From: Perkinsus olseni
Lineage: Eukaryota; Perkinsozoa; Perkinsida; Perkinsidae
Direction: 5' to 3'
DNA length: 36,379 nt
Assembly: GCA_013115135.1 (NCBI GenBank)
Contig: JABANP010000521.1
Span: 1-36,379, forward strand
Shown here: piece after piece, positions 1 through 9,557 of the stretch
Position numbering within the stretch: the stretch's first letter is position 1
Layout of the letters: each line of letters starts with the position of its first letter
Notes under the pieces: generated by a model
Seen by the model: only the letters and a program-made list of their open reading frames with translations
Told to the model about the DNA's origin: nothing
Databases searched by the model: none
Translations under genes and position numbers: made by a program

Positions 1-3000
1 CCTGACGATATCCCTGGCGTCCATTTCAGGAGACCTGTCCGCCCGCTGCGTCTCACGTTGCTCCTTCTGGTATGTTGCCGCTGTCTCAATTCTATGACAG
101 ACCGATCGATACTCGTGAAGCAGGCGGTAAGATCGCTCTCGCCGCTCCTGCTGCTGGCCTGGCGCGGGATTGCCTGGGGGTGTGCTCTGCTGCTGCTGGC
201 GTCGTCATATCCGCCTCGACTTCTTTCTGCGTTCTGAAAATGGCATATTTTTCCCTCTGCACCCAAAAACATCATCATCATCATCAGCTCAAAATCTTTG
301 TCGGTTGAGATTTCTTTCCATCTCTCCATTGTACACTACAACTGCTTCGAGTGACTGGACTCCTACAGTCTGTAGTAATGAAAAGAATCTCACAGGAATG
401 AGGCCAGCGCTATGCCCGGCATAGTATTATGCCACATGCATTAATGGGGCCAATGTGCCACATGAGAATAGCAGCTCAGGCCGCGCCGGTCTCGCGCCAC
501 GTGGTTTAGGGGCCTCACTTTGCGTTCTTCACATTATCACAGACTGCTGTATCCCCCCCTTTTCACTACTGTACCTCAGAGGAATCAGAAAATCATGCGT
601 TTTGGCATTCAAGTCGTTGACGGTTCTGACTTGCTGAACGAGTCGTTGACAACGACTGATGAAATCATGCACACAAGCAAAGATTCCCTCGTGCGTGGTG
701 GTCGTGATGATTTTCATGCTGGTTAGGACTCCTCCTCGGGGACGGCATTGGAGTTGGCACCTGAACGGCAGATGAGCTTCAAATGGTGGCAAGTCGACCT
801 GCCAAAGATGCTCCAAGTTAGACTTCACGATGCTGGATGGTGCTGGTAAGATGTCTCAGCCAGGGATCGAACCAGGGACCTCTGTATGCAGGTCGGGACA
901 TCTCGCCGTTGACCGTGTGGTCGGCGATTCTGTCTGCCAAGTGTTCCAAGAGACTGAAGGTGAGTCGCCTGACAGGCTGCTCAAAATCATCAGGGTATCT
1001 TCATCTCAGGAATGTTCATGAACATCCGAGTCGACGTCCGGCCATACCGCAGCTGTGTCTTCATCGTCTTCGGCGCTGAGGACTACGCCATCGCCAGCTA
1101 CTCTGTTCGAAACAACTCCGACAACTCGATGTGGATTCGTCAGGCCCACACCAGAGTAGAGCAGACCGACTGCAACGGGTTCTTCGACTGCGGTTTTTGT
1201 AGGCATATTTTATACCACTTTTACGTCATTCGACTACACCCTTTGCTTGGTATGAGCCGACGAAGCCAAAAAAACTCGAGATTCTTCTGGATCCAGCATC
1301 CAAGAGAAGTGAGACGATTTCTGTCCTCTGCACGGGTCAACCTTGGATACTCCTCAGGCACTATTGTCGATTTTATCCCTGAGCAGAGCAGCAGTCAGGC
1401 GTCAGCCGCGAGGGCCTCTGCTCAGAACGGAAGTCTCAATGCCCCGGCCTTCGAGCATTCAGGGACGTTGATGGCGCCCTTGAGAGGTCGAAGTCAGAGG
1501 CTGCGGTACAAAGTGACTAGCAGTGGACCGACTAAGGTCTTCATACTTTACAATGAGTGAGCTCTGCCCGCTGAAGGGGTTCCCTATTGTTTTCTCTTCA
1601 GTGCGGTCGGAACAGGGGCGGCTCGCCTTGCTTTGCCTGCTGGGCCCATTCGCGCTGGATCGGATAGAGGCAAGGGACCTCTGGCTGGCGATGAACGCCC
1701 AGATAGGGCGGTGGACACTGTGTAGGGCGAGCGCTTTTGTGGCGGCAAGTTGGATATTTGACACATTGTGGCATGGTGCTCTCAGTTACCGAGCTGAGTT
1801 CAAGGGTGTAGGCGTATCTTTGGTCGCTGCTGTGCGTGGTCGACCCCGGAGTGAGCTGCTCTTTGCTGGCATCATTGGCATTGAAGGAGTAGCCAGCATA
1901 AGGCATCGTCATAGGTCGGACCAATACTGAGCGTATCTTTATGCTTTGTATCTTCCTCGCTTCGACCTAAGATACTCTTACTATTTCAGGGATTTCCACC
2001 TCGCCGTACACGATATTCGGGTGGACAACCAAAACCTCAGCGCCGTCTATCCCGTCATGTTTGCCCGGTCCTCGACAGGTGCCCCCTTCCCCTTTGTAGT
2101 CCCCTTTCGGACTTCCATCCTTCTGGTCAGGGGACCCACGCCCGACGCAGCAGGGAGCTCCTCAAAGGCCACCTCATCCGATGCTGGAGGTCGCCGCCAC
2201 TCTGAGGGACATGGACGCTAATTTGGTGTAGGGAGGTCCCTGGTTCTAATCCTGGGACCTACCATTTTCCCTCAGATATTTCGAGAATCTGAGCATCCTT
2301 GTACAGGAGTCCGAGTTAGCCTTCGATTTTGGTTTCATATTTGACATGGTAAGTCCATACCACATTTCCCCCTACTCCTCACCGTCTCCTTCCCTCTAGG
2401 TGTCGCTTTTTGAGGGTATTCACGCTGATGGCAACGGCAAGGGTCGGCAGTGGACGACGGAGGTCAGGCCCGAGATAGAGCTTCTCCCAGAGGACAGCAA
2501 CAATGACCTTCACTTCGACGTAGCCGCAGTGTCATGGGACATGACGACAGCAGCCACGGTCGTTGTTCTCAGGTCTTCACTTTGCACCCGACGAGAGTTT
2601 TCGTTTCCTTCTCACCGGGCAACACCGAACAGAAGTTTTTGAAGGAGTAGATATTTTATGCTACCGGCCCACGGTTAACCTGTTGTTCCCTCCTTGTCAG
2701 CTACAGCCTAGTGTATCGCGTACTTGCCTCGATGTCGGCCGTGGACCACTCGCCAGTACAGCTCAACGCCCTCATCCTCTACAGCCTCAGCGTTAGTCGC
2801 AGTTCCCTTCATACTATCATCGCTGAGCATTACAAACACCAACTGTGAGTATTGCCATCGTTAGATGGTATCCAAGGTCGAAGCAGGTTCCGGGAGCTCC
2901 GAACGATTATGGGCTCGGCCGACGCCATTGGGAATCCCATCGGTCTGTTCAACCACGTCAGTCAGGGTATATCGGACCTCTTCTACGAGCCATATTCTGC

Positions 3001-4336
3001 AATTATGAATGTGAACAGGGCGGAGCGAAGCAGCAGAAGGACGACACTGTTCCTCCTGCCGTGGTCAGGTCCAGAGTGCGGGGGACGTCCTCAGCGTGGC
3101 TGGTGGTACGGCAAAGGGCGCGCGGTCATTCGTGAGGAACACGGCCTTCGGTGTCTTCAACTCCCTGGGCAAAATTGCGGGAACAGCAGCGCAAACGATG
3201 AGCGTCCTCACCCAGGATGACGAGTACGCTCGATCAGTGCTGCTGCCGTTTCCGGTCTGACTGTGATGATTGGCAGGTTCCAGCAGGACCGTCAACGCTT
3301 TGCTCAGCGCAACAGACCAGTGCATATGGGTGATGGTGTCGCTGTTGGTGCGGCTTCTCTGGGCAGAGGGATCCTGTCTGGCATCTCGGGACTTGTGTTG
3401 AAGCCGGTGGAGGCTGTTGAACAGGAGGTGAGGGCAGACCTCGGCTCGCTCGGGCGATTGCGATGAGGAAAATTTCTTCTTTTCATTGTGAAGCTATAGT
3501 GTAGTGGTTTCATTCGATAACAATGATCGTCATTAGCCTGCGGGCGGGGAGAGGACGCTACTTCGGCGAAGGGCAAGGAAAAGAAATTCGCAATCGCGTT
3601 CCCGTTTTGATTAAAGCCGTTCTACTACGGGTTAGGGCAGGAGAACACGGTCTATTACAGAGCTGGGCTTTGAGTCGGAGGTTGAAAATCGTCGCCCGTT
3701 CTACTCCGGAGTTCCGCCTGACTGTATGCGCCATACGGTGTCGCTTTTCAGGGTATCAATGGTCTTGGTAAAGGAATCCTTCGAGGTGTGGGTGGCTTCG
3801 TCACCAAGCCCATGGTGGGCTTCCTCGACTTCACCCGGAGCACCGCTGAAGGCGTCACTGCAACTACTGGCGCTGGCACGTCTAAGACCACTGCGGCAAC
3901 GGCTAAGAGGATGAGGCTGCCGAGAATGCTGTATGGCGACGATATGGTCGTGAGGAGGTAGGCGGCAGGCCAGCTCCGATTTACGGGCGAGGAGTTTTTG
4001 GCAGCTACAACCCAGAGCACGCCGTGCTTCGGTCGTTCCTGGCGACGGTGGACGGCGTACCGGCAGATTTCCCGTACGTAGCACACCAGTTTGATGAGCA
4101 AGGACGCCGGCTCATCATAACAGGGAACAGGTACCATCTTTCCTCCGCTTCGTCTTTTGGTGGGCATCAGTCTTGACAGTTACGTGCTGGTGATCGATGT
4201 ACCGACCCATCGCCTAGAGTCAGCCCGACCGCTGTGGCAAGTGAGGGTCCCTGCAGTTGCCGCTGCTACGACCCCTTCGTCGTCGTCCTCGAGGAGCACC
4301 AGCAACGCCGCTGGTGCGGCCTTGCCACCTGCGTGA
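1..4336 (+). CDS. VPS13-like (chorein-type) lipid transfer protein, C-terminal part
   Basis: VPS13 proteins are very long rod-shaped lipid-transfer proteins at membrane contact sites. Only the C-terminal part lies here; the 5' end is outside the window. Exons that can be followed run from about 590 to the TGA at 4334-4336. Family signatures appear in order. The adaptor-binding region carries PYRS, SVRNNSDNSMWIRQ and PFAWYEP (about 1040-1260). GVGVSLV plus ELLFAGI is at about 1805-1885, and DIRVDNQNLSAVYPVMF at about 2005-2060. YFENLSILVQE follows near 2278. The C-terminal hallmark GSADAIGNPIGLFN...DLFYEPY is at about 2910-3000, then GARSFVRNTAFGVFNSLGKI, a Gly-rich repeat (MGDGVAVGAASLGRGIL) and GFVTKPMVGFLD. 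It ends in a Ser/Ala-rich tail. Phase-checked introns include 691-726, 846-891, 960-1009, 1156-1202, 1915-1989, 2228-2275, 2349-2399 and 3011-3068. Family assignment is firm; small exons before 590 and around 1560-1790 are unsure. Confidence 0.9.
846..891 (+). repeat. VPS13 intron with antisense tRNA T-arm/B-box-like core
   Basis: This 46-nt GT-AG intron joins ...GWCW to SGHLAVD in phase. Its minus strand reads GAGGTCCCTGGTTCGATCCC, close to a tRNA T-arm or Pol III B box (consensus GGTTCGANTCC). The same core occurs in the introns at 2228-2275, 20284-20335, 8546-8600 and 23828-23870. Confidence 0.7.
1915..1989 (+). repeat. VPS13 intron with GTATCTT / AAGATAC inverted motif
   Basis: A 75-nt intron that joins RHRH(R) to DFHLAV in phase. 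It holds GCGTATCTT at 1931-1939 and TCGACCTAAGATACTC at 1962-1977. The latter 16-mer recurs exactly in an intron of another gene at 23051-23066. The arms GTATCTT and AAGATAC are complementary and could form a stem. The acceptor TTACTATTTCAG follows the motif directly. Confidence 0.7.
2228..2275 (+). repeat. VPS13 intron with sense T-arm/B-box-like core
   Basis: A 48-nt intron joining DANLV to YFENLS in phase (codon GT|A). It reads GGAGGTCCCTGGTTCTAATCC, the same core as in the intron at 846-891 but in the opposite orientation and with one extra A. Nearly all of this short intron is the T-arm-like sequence plus a pyrimidine-rich acceptor. Confidence 0.7.
2357..2374 (-). repeat. 18-mer shared by a VPS13 intron and the CK1 upstream region
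   Basis: On the minus strand this reads TAGGGGGAAATGTGGTAT. The identical 18 bases occur at 25548-25565 on the plus strand. The copy here lies within the VPS13 intron 2349-2399, next to the donor GTAAG. Confidence 0.75.
3011..3068 (+). repeat. VPS13 intron with GCGGAGCGAAG motif
   Basis: An intron between ...EPYSAIMN and VQSAGDVLS, phase 0. It contains GCGGAGCGAAG at 3020-3030. The same 11-mer lies at 25832-25842 on the plus strand and in the introns 24826-24872 and 29943-29996 of two minus-strand genes (antisense to the host gene there). Confidence 0.7.
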
Positions 4337-4511
4337 TGATTTTTAAGACACTCTTCAGAAAGTTACCATCGAAGACCTCTGCACAGTTGCGCTGTTTGTC
4401 TCTGGTTGTTAGTTATTGTGGATTGTGTTAGTTACTGAATCTTGCTGACTTGGGCCATCTTGCATTTCCTCAATGTATGCGTCGCAGGATCGGATTTACC
4501 ATTTTCGTACT

Positions 4512-6366
4512 ATGTCTAAGAGACCGGTCTCCGGTATCAGCGGGGAGGAGGACGAGAGCGACGGGTCACCGGAGCAGCAGCAGCAACAAAAAGTAAATCC
4601 TGGCGTGACTGATTACCAAAAATCCACCAATTCACAGGGCTGATTGCGGGAGGGGTTGACTTAGGGGAAAACGGGAGTCTTCCGTTGAACCGACCAGTTA
4701 GTCTGTGTGACGCACGGTGCAAGCTGAGATTCCTGAAGATATGCTGATGGTGTTCAGGAAAGCTAAGATATCTCATAGTGATGGAGATGGGACGATCCTG
4801 CACGGACTGAAGAAGGGCATGGAGATTCTGGTGAAGTGGGAACTTGTGGACGACGAGGTGAGCACCACTCCTTCTCTTCGTATGGCGGAGAGTAGACGAA
4901 TGTGAGCGTTGCTTCCAATTGCGACGACGCGTCACTGTCCGATGCTCCCTAGAGTCACTCCCAGGAGTGCTCCTTGCAGGCTGACCCAGAGGACCCGAAT
5001 GCTGTGGCTCGAGTATGGTGGCCGGCGACGGTCGAGAGCATCTCGAAGGAGACAGGTGAGCAGTGGTGGGCTACGCTTCGTGATCGTTAGTTGCGGTAGG
5101 AGATGCTGTTCTGAGCTACACTGGGCACGGTTCTGAGTACCCTGCAGAGGTTGCTGGGGTGAAGGTGGAGGCTGATCACACTCTGAGGGACAGCAACGGG
5201 GTTCCGCAGGACTGGAAGGAAGTTCCGACGTATAAGGTTGGAGAGGAGTTGGGCGTAATGGAGACAAGGTTCGGGAGTCTTCGATAGGTTTGGCTTAGGG
5301 TGATGTGACGTGCCCAAGGGGGCATGCTTCGAGACTGCTCACTTGGGGAGCGAGGAGAGAGGCGATGAAGAAGGAAAGGAGTGGTACTAGCGAGACGACG
5401 GCAGGTAGGGTCATGGAGCTGAGCTGCTTCCATCATCATTAGTGGTCAGACGACGCCCCGCTGGTCTGTGACGTATGCCTTACTATCAGCAGTGACCCTG
5501 CACAAGTCGTTACGCACTGCACGGACTGTGGGGACTGGATCACTTGCCGGTAATTGACCGCTCCCACTGTCCGGCAGACGGCGACCGGCCATCGAAGTCC
5601 GTAGGTACTGTATAGCGGCGTGGAGGAGGACGGGAGAGTGGCCGCTGGACGCTGATGTGAAGGTGATTCACCTTCGGATGCATTCCCGTCCACGGTTTGT
5701 GCTCAGAAAAGACAGGCTGAGGATGCTGCAATGGAGATCGGCGATCTCATCGAGATGGTCGGCAACGAGATGAGTGATGGCAGCTTTTTGTGATGCTGTT
5801 TACCGACGGCTGTTACTGTGTCAGCTCCGGAAGCAGTTCAATCGGCAGCCCACGACGAGTTCGGAGAGTTGCCGGCGTATCAGCAGCAGATCTTGGCCAC
5901 GGGCTTCAGGACCTTTATAGATACGTTCAAAGCGGAGCTCAGGAAATTTAGTGTGAGTCGCATCTGCTGCTCTGCGCACAGCGAAGGATTCTCTTTCTTA
6001 TGAGTCTGAGCTGGCGGAGGTGTCCGGTGAGCCGATTCTGGGGATTTGTTTCGGAATTCCGCCCGAGATTCCGCCCGTGAATTTGGGGGATGTTTTATGG
6101 ACGAACTGAACACTCTTATCAGGAAAAGAGGGAAAAATATAAAAATTCCGAAGCCAGGGGGAGAACCAAAAAATTAGAAAAATTTGAAGGTGGGGCAAAT
6201 TTTAGGAAAAGCCTGTGGGAGTTATGTTTCTGAAAAGGGAATCTTCGATTCTCAGGCCACGAACACAGCGCGGGTGATAACCGAGAAGGATATGAGGATT
6301 ATACTCGACCGATGCCGAGACAGTTTGAAATCTGCCATGTCCCTACCGGACTCGACGACCAATTGA
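4512..6366 (+). CDS. Unidentified protein with WWPATV segment and Cys/His zinc-binding-like cluster
   Basis: I do not recognise the gene. It starts at ATG 4512 with an acidic, Gln-rich leader (MSKRPVSGISGEEDESDGS then a Q run) and then has a 136-nt intron. The next exon, 4729-4857, is 43 codons in phase and ends KKGMEILVKWELVDDE. After an intron comes DPNAVARVWWPATVESIS, which resembles Tudor/PWWP-type beta barrels. GDAVLSYTGHGSEYPAEV follows. Next is CPRGH, then CDVC and HCTDCGDWITC (about 5310-5552), a spacing like C1/ZZ-type zinc fingers. The C-terminal part includes an acidic stretch (AEDAAMEIGDLIEMVGNEM), LPAYQQQILATGFRTFID and a final exon ending CRDSLKSAMSLPDSTTN with TGA at 6364-6366. 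Introns are 28-140 nt. A chromatin- or histone-reading role is conceivable but is only inference. Confidence 0.6.
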
Positions 6367-7480
6367 TCGCCATTACCATTACTCATGCAACTGTTGTTAT
6401 TTAAATAGATTATCCGTCTTTTACCCAGCCTAATGAAGCTGCTGCTGCATCAAACGTCGAGGGAATAGAATCGGTTTCAATGCTAGGCCCATGCACTTGT
6501 GTTGATTGTGAGTGCGAAGTGGTTGAGTATAGGCCACCGTGGAACAGAGTTGTTGAGTTCTACCACCTCCTCTAGACCAAGTGCATGGGCACTACGCCAT
6601 AGTGGCTCGTCAGTCTCGTTCAGAACATGACGATGAGGATGGTGATTCTCCTTCCGAGTGTAATTCTGATGTCTCGTTTTGGACGTGGCGAATTGACAGA
6701 TTCAGGGGCCTTAATTTCTTTCATCGATGGGGGGTCGATGAAAGTACTCTCAATTTGCAGGGTGAAGAAATTACGCTTAAATTTGCTGCTTTGATCTCTT
6801 TCAGTTTCGAGATTATCGAGTGTTGATGTAGTCGGTGATAACCAGTGTGATTTTGCTTTTATCGGACTAATTTTCCATATTGTTAATCAAGACTTGCTGA
6901 CCATGCGAGAACAGGTTATCTGAGTAGTCGTGGATTAGAACTGAGCTTCAATGTGCCAAATCGGATCATTTCGGATGTGAGCGCGGACGTGAAGTTGACG
7001 GCTTCGGCGAAACCGCTTCGCTGAGCGAGCTCCGCGTTACGAAGGCCTAGTGTAACACAAATGTATTGTCGACACCGGGAAAAAAGTTAATATTGACTCA
7101 ACATCTCGTGCTTTATTTACCGCTGGATTGAGGATAAGCGTTGCTTTCTCTATTTGTCCATCGGCACCACACGGAAGAACTACCTGCTCATTATCACTGA
7201 ACGCAATGGTCTAACAACATCTTCATCGCCAACGCCAAGACGTCAAGGGTACATGGGTTAATGCAGATCTCCTGGAAAGTATCAACTTACTGTGGCTCAG
7301 CTGGTAGTGAGAACGAGCCGCCTGCTGCGGTACCATCGAGACCGGCCCATCCGCCCAGCGGGGGCATACACCAAACGACGCTGAAAACGAAATCATCAGG
7401 GTTCTTCGATAATCAAATTCTGGAACCGCGTTTCACGTGTAAAAAGTCACTTTTCCAGAATCAATTCTGAGTTTCAGGAT
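6367..7480. other. Region without an assigned gene; inverted repeat and hairpin element
   Basis: No exon chain could be supported. Reading frames such as the one ending FAALISFSFEIIEC (about 6581-6826) match nothing I know. A perfect 13-bp inverted repeat, GCCCATGCACTTG at 6487-6499 and its complement at 6578-6590, spans a 78-nt loop. A second hairpin sits at 7417-7461 and is listed separately. Confidence 0.5.
7405..7480 (+). repeat. GGAACCGC hairpin element, copy 1
   Basis: ATTCTGGAA (7417-7425) pairs perfectly with TTCCAGAAT (7453-7461). The core between them, GGAACCGCGTTTCACGTGTA, is matched at 23219-23240 by GGAACCGCAGTTTACGCGTA. Homology continues to a TTTCAG that could be a splice acceptor. 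The second copy lies inside an intron of the proline racemase-like gene. Confidence 0.65.
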
Positions 7481-9284
7481 CAGTTTGCTCAGTGAGGGCG
7501 GTAGCATCGGAGCTTACTGTTCGGATTCTGTCGGTGGTTGTTGTTGCTGCTGGTGTCCTTCGTGATGGAAGGCGGGCAGAGTCCAGTGCCGAGCCTAGTG
7601 TGGCAAGGGTGGAGTAGAGGGCTATGGACGCTAGTAGGGCATGCATTCAAGGGGAGGAAGGGTCAACGGAAGAGCGCAAAAGCGTATACCCTAACTCCGT
7701 CGCGATATCTTGCGCTGTAGGGCGGGCGCGGTGTTCGTTGAGAAACTTCAAGGTAGAGCAAGTGAGCAAGATTGTTTCGATTGGATCCTGCGCGCGGCCC
7801 CTATCTTGAAGCCAATTAGTTTAGAACACACCGCCCTAGTTTTACCCTCGGGGATCCAATCCCTCCTCTGCTGTCTTCCTGTCCTTCATCACTTACCTTG
7901 GCTTTAGCACAGCTTCTTATCGGAGCAAGAAAGGATCATCGGAATGCCCTGAACAGTGCGCTGATGCAGCTCGCCGCCTTCGAACCCACTCAAGTGGCCA
8001 ATGGTATCAGAGGCCCATTCGCAGGCCTGTGGTGAGGAAGAAGTTCAGCAGGACGCGGGTTCGAACCGAGGCAAGGCTGTTTTTCCAGGCCTTTTTTCAC
8101 ATCATGCCTTTCCTATCCCGCAATACGATGATGCTGTTGCCAGTGGGAGTCGCCCTCGCTGGCATCTTGCTCACGTAAGGAGACCCCCACCCAGTTCCCG
8201 CCTACGCCGTGCTGGGCTCAGGTTCGCGGGGTGTAGTGGCTGTTGCTGCTTTTGCAAGCATGATGCCCCTACCGAGGGTCCGGTCCAGCCACGACAGTCG
8301 GGCCGTTGGAGGCTGAGGAACCTGAGGGAGTTCCTGAGGGACCACACGCCGTTTAGGAAAAAAGTGAGCGGAGCGTAGAAGAGGAGCTGAAGGGCGTGAT
8401 GGGGCGGCCGATTCAGAAGCCTAAGAACGAGGTGAAGGTGCTCAATTTGGAACCACTCCGAGACACGACGGAGGAGCCGACCACAACGGGTTCTCCCGTA
8501 AACAGGCTCCCACATGCTGTCACAGGAAGTCCACTGCCAGATGATGTAGCGACCGCGGATTGAACCTCTGCGGTTTCGCACATAGCGGGTCATTGCTCAG
8601 ATTGAGAAGGAATCGCCGCAGACAACAGCGAGTGATGAAGTAAAAATTGAGGAGTGGTTCGGACCATCCCGAGAATCGCACGTGTCCCTCGCTCATGATT
8701 CCGCTGAGTTTTGTCTGAATCGTTTATCGTTCAGTACAATTCGTCGTATGAATTTGTGAAAATTGGAACGAGCCAGCGAGGTCTCTTCTCTTTTTTTAGA
8801 CTGCAAAATACGCGATCTCCGCAGTTTTTGATTTATTTTACTCAGGCTACGACCACTGTCACCGCTACTTCGAGTACTTCCACTCCGACGAGGACTGAAC
8901 CCGCGGACTCGGGCAAGGGGTCGGGTGGAAGCGGAAGTATTCTTGGGGAGGAGGATCTGAAGGTGGGGCCTTCTGCTGGCGCTCATTGAGGCGCTGCATT
9001 TTGGCGCTCAGGATGTCTCCAATTCTTTGGCAAGGAATAGAGATGGTTCACCCACCCTGCCTGGTGAACCCTTCCTTCATGTCGACCCTATCACAGGCCC
9101 CCCTGAGGATGATGTTGAGGCTCAACCGACGACCACTGCGGTAGGTTGACCGTCAACGGAGAAAGATTCTTCGAGATCGCCGCCTGGCACCGTCTCAGCC
9201 TACCTCTCCCTCGGATTGTAACCCTCCAGACCAGCCGGTGGCGGACTCGCCGTATCCCACTCCTTGCCGACTGCAAGGTTGAGC
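7480..9284 (+). CDS. Unidentified multi-exon protein, probable membrane anchor and acidic Pro/Thr tail
   Basis: The family is not recognised and the 5' end is uncertain. A frame at about 7490-7610 contains the hydrophobic run VRILSVVVVAAGVL, which could be a signal or anchor. A likely exon starting near 7912 reads LLIGARKDHRNALNSALMQL. After a short intron an arginine-rich stretch (RPIRRPVVRKKFSRTRVRTE) leads into a transmembrane segment, MMLLPVGVALAGILLT, near 8165. Downstream exons are hydrophilic: KSERSVEEELKGVMGRPI, EKESPQTTASDEVKIEEW, TATSSTSTPTRTEPADSG and GPPEDDVEAQPTTTA. The intron 8546-8600 is phase 0 on both sides. The stop is at about 9220 or 9284 depending on the last splice. Basic residues before the membrane segment and an acidic tail suggest a single-pass protein, but topology and function are open. 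Confidence 0.45.
8546..8600 (+). repeat. Intron with antisense T-arm/B-box-like core
   Basis: A 55-nt intron between ...GSPLPDD and IEKESPQ, phase 0 on both sides; reading through meets a stop. Its minus strand carries CGCAGAGGTTCAATCCGCGG, again resembling a tRNA T-arm with its stem. Confidence 0.6.
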
Positions 9285-9557
9285 TTATTCATTGTGTTCA
9301 GTGTGCCCATGCTTTCTTGTGTGTCCACCGTAAGTGTTGTTGCTACTACCGTAGACTCGAGTTCTTCAGTTGTTAAGTGATCGGGTTGGGGCTGAACCTG
9401 GCTTGCGAAGGTTGTCTCTTTTCATCGCTGAACGCGTATGCAAGTGAATTGTGCGCGGTGTCGCACATTAGTGCCGTAGCGAAGGCAGCATTGTCGGGAG
9501 TTGTGTGGGGAGGTTTCACTGGCCAATGAAGCTGGACTTCTCGCAGGCATTGGCAGC

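Noticed and set aside
1811..1820. GGCGTATCTT, resembling the TAAGATACGC motif
   Set aside because: It encodes GVS within the conserved VPS13 GVGVSLV block and is explained by coding.
2840..2862. A 20-nt intron in VPS13
   Set aside because: Phase and the family block HQL-FRELRTIMGS require a 42-nt intron ending at GCAG before TTCCGG instead.
8050..8075. GCGGGTTCGAACCGAGG, a B-box-like sequence considered as another intron copy
   Set aside because: It lies in an open frame reading FSRTRVRTEARLFFQ that connects to the downstream membrane segment, so it is more likely coding; the resemblance is probably chance.
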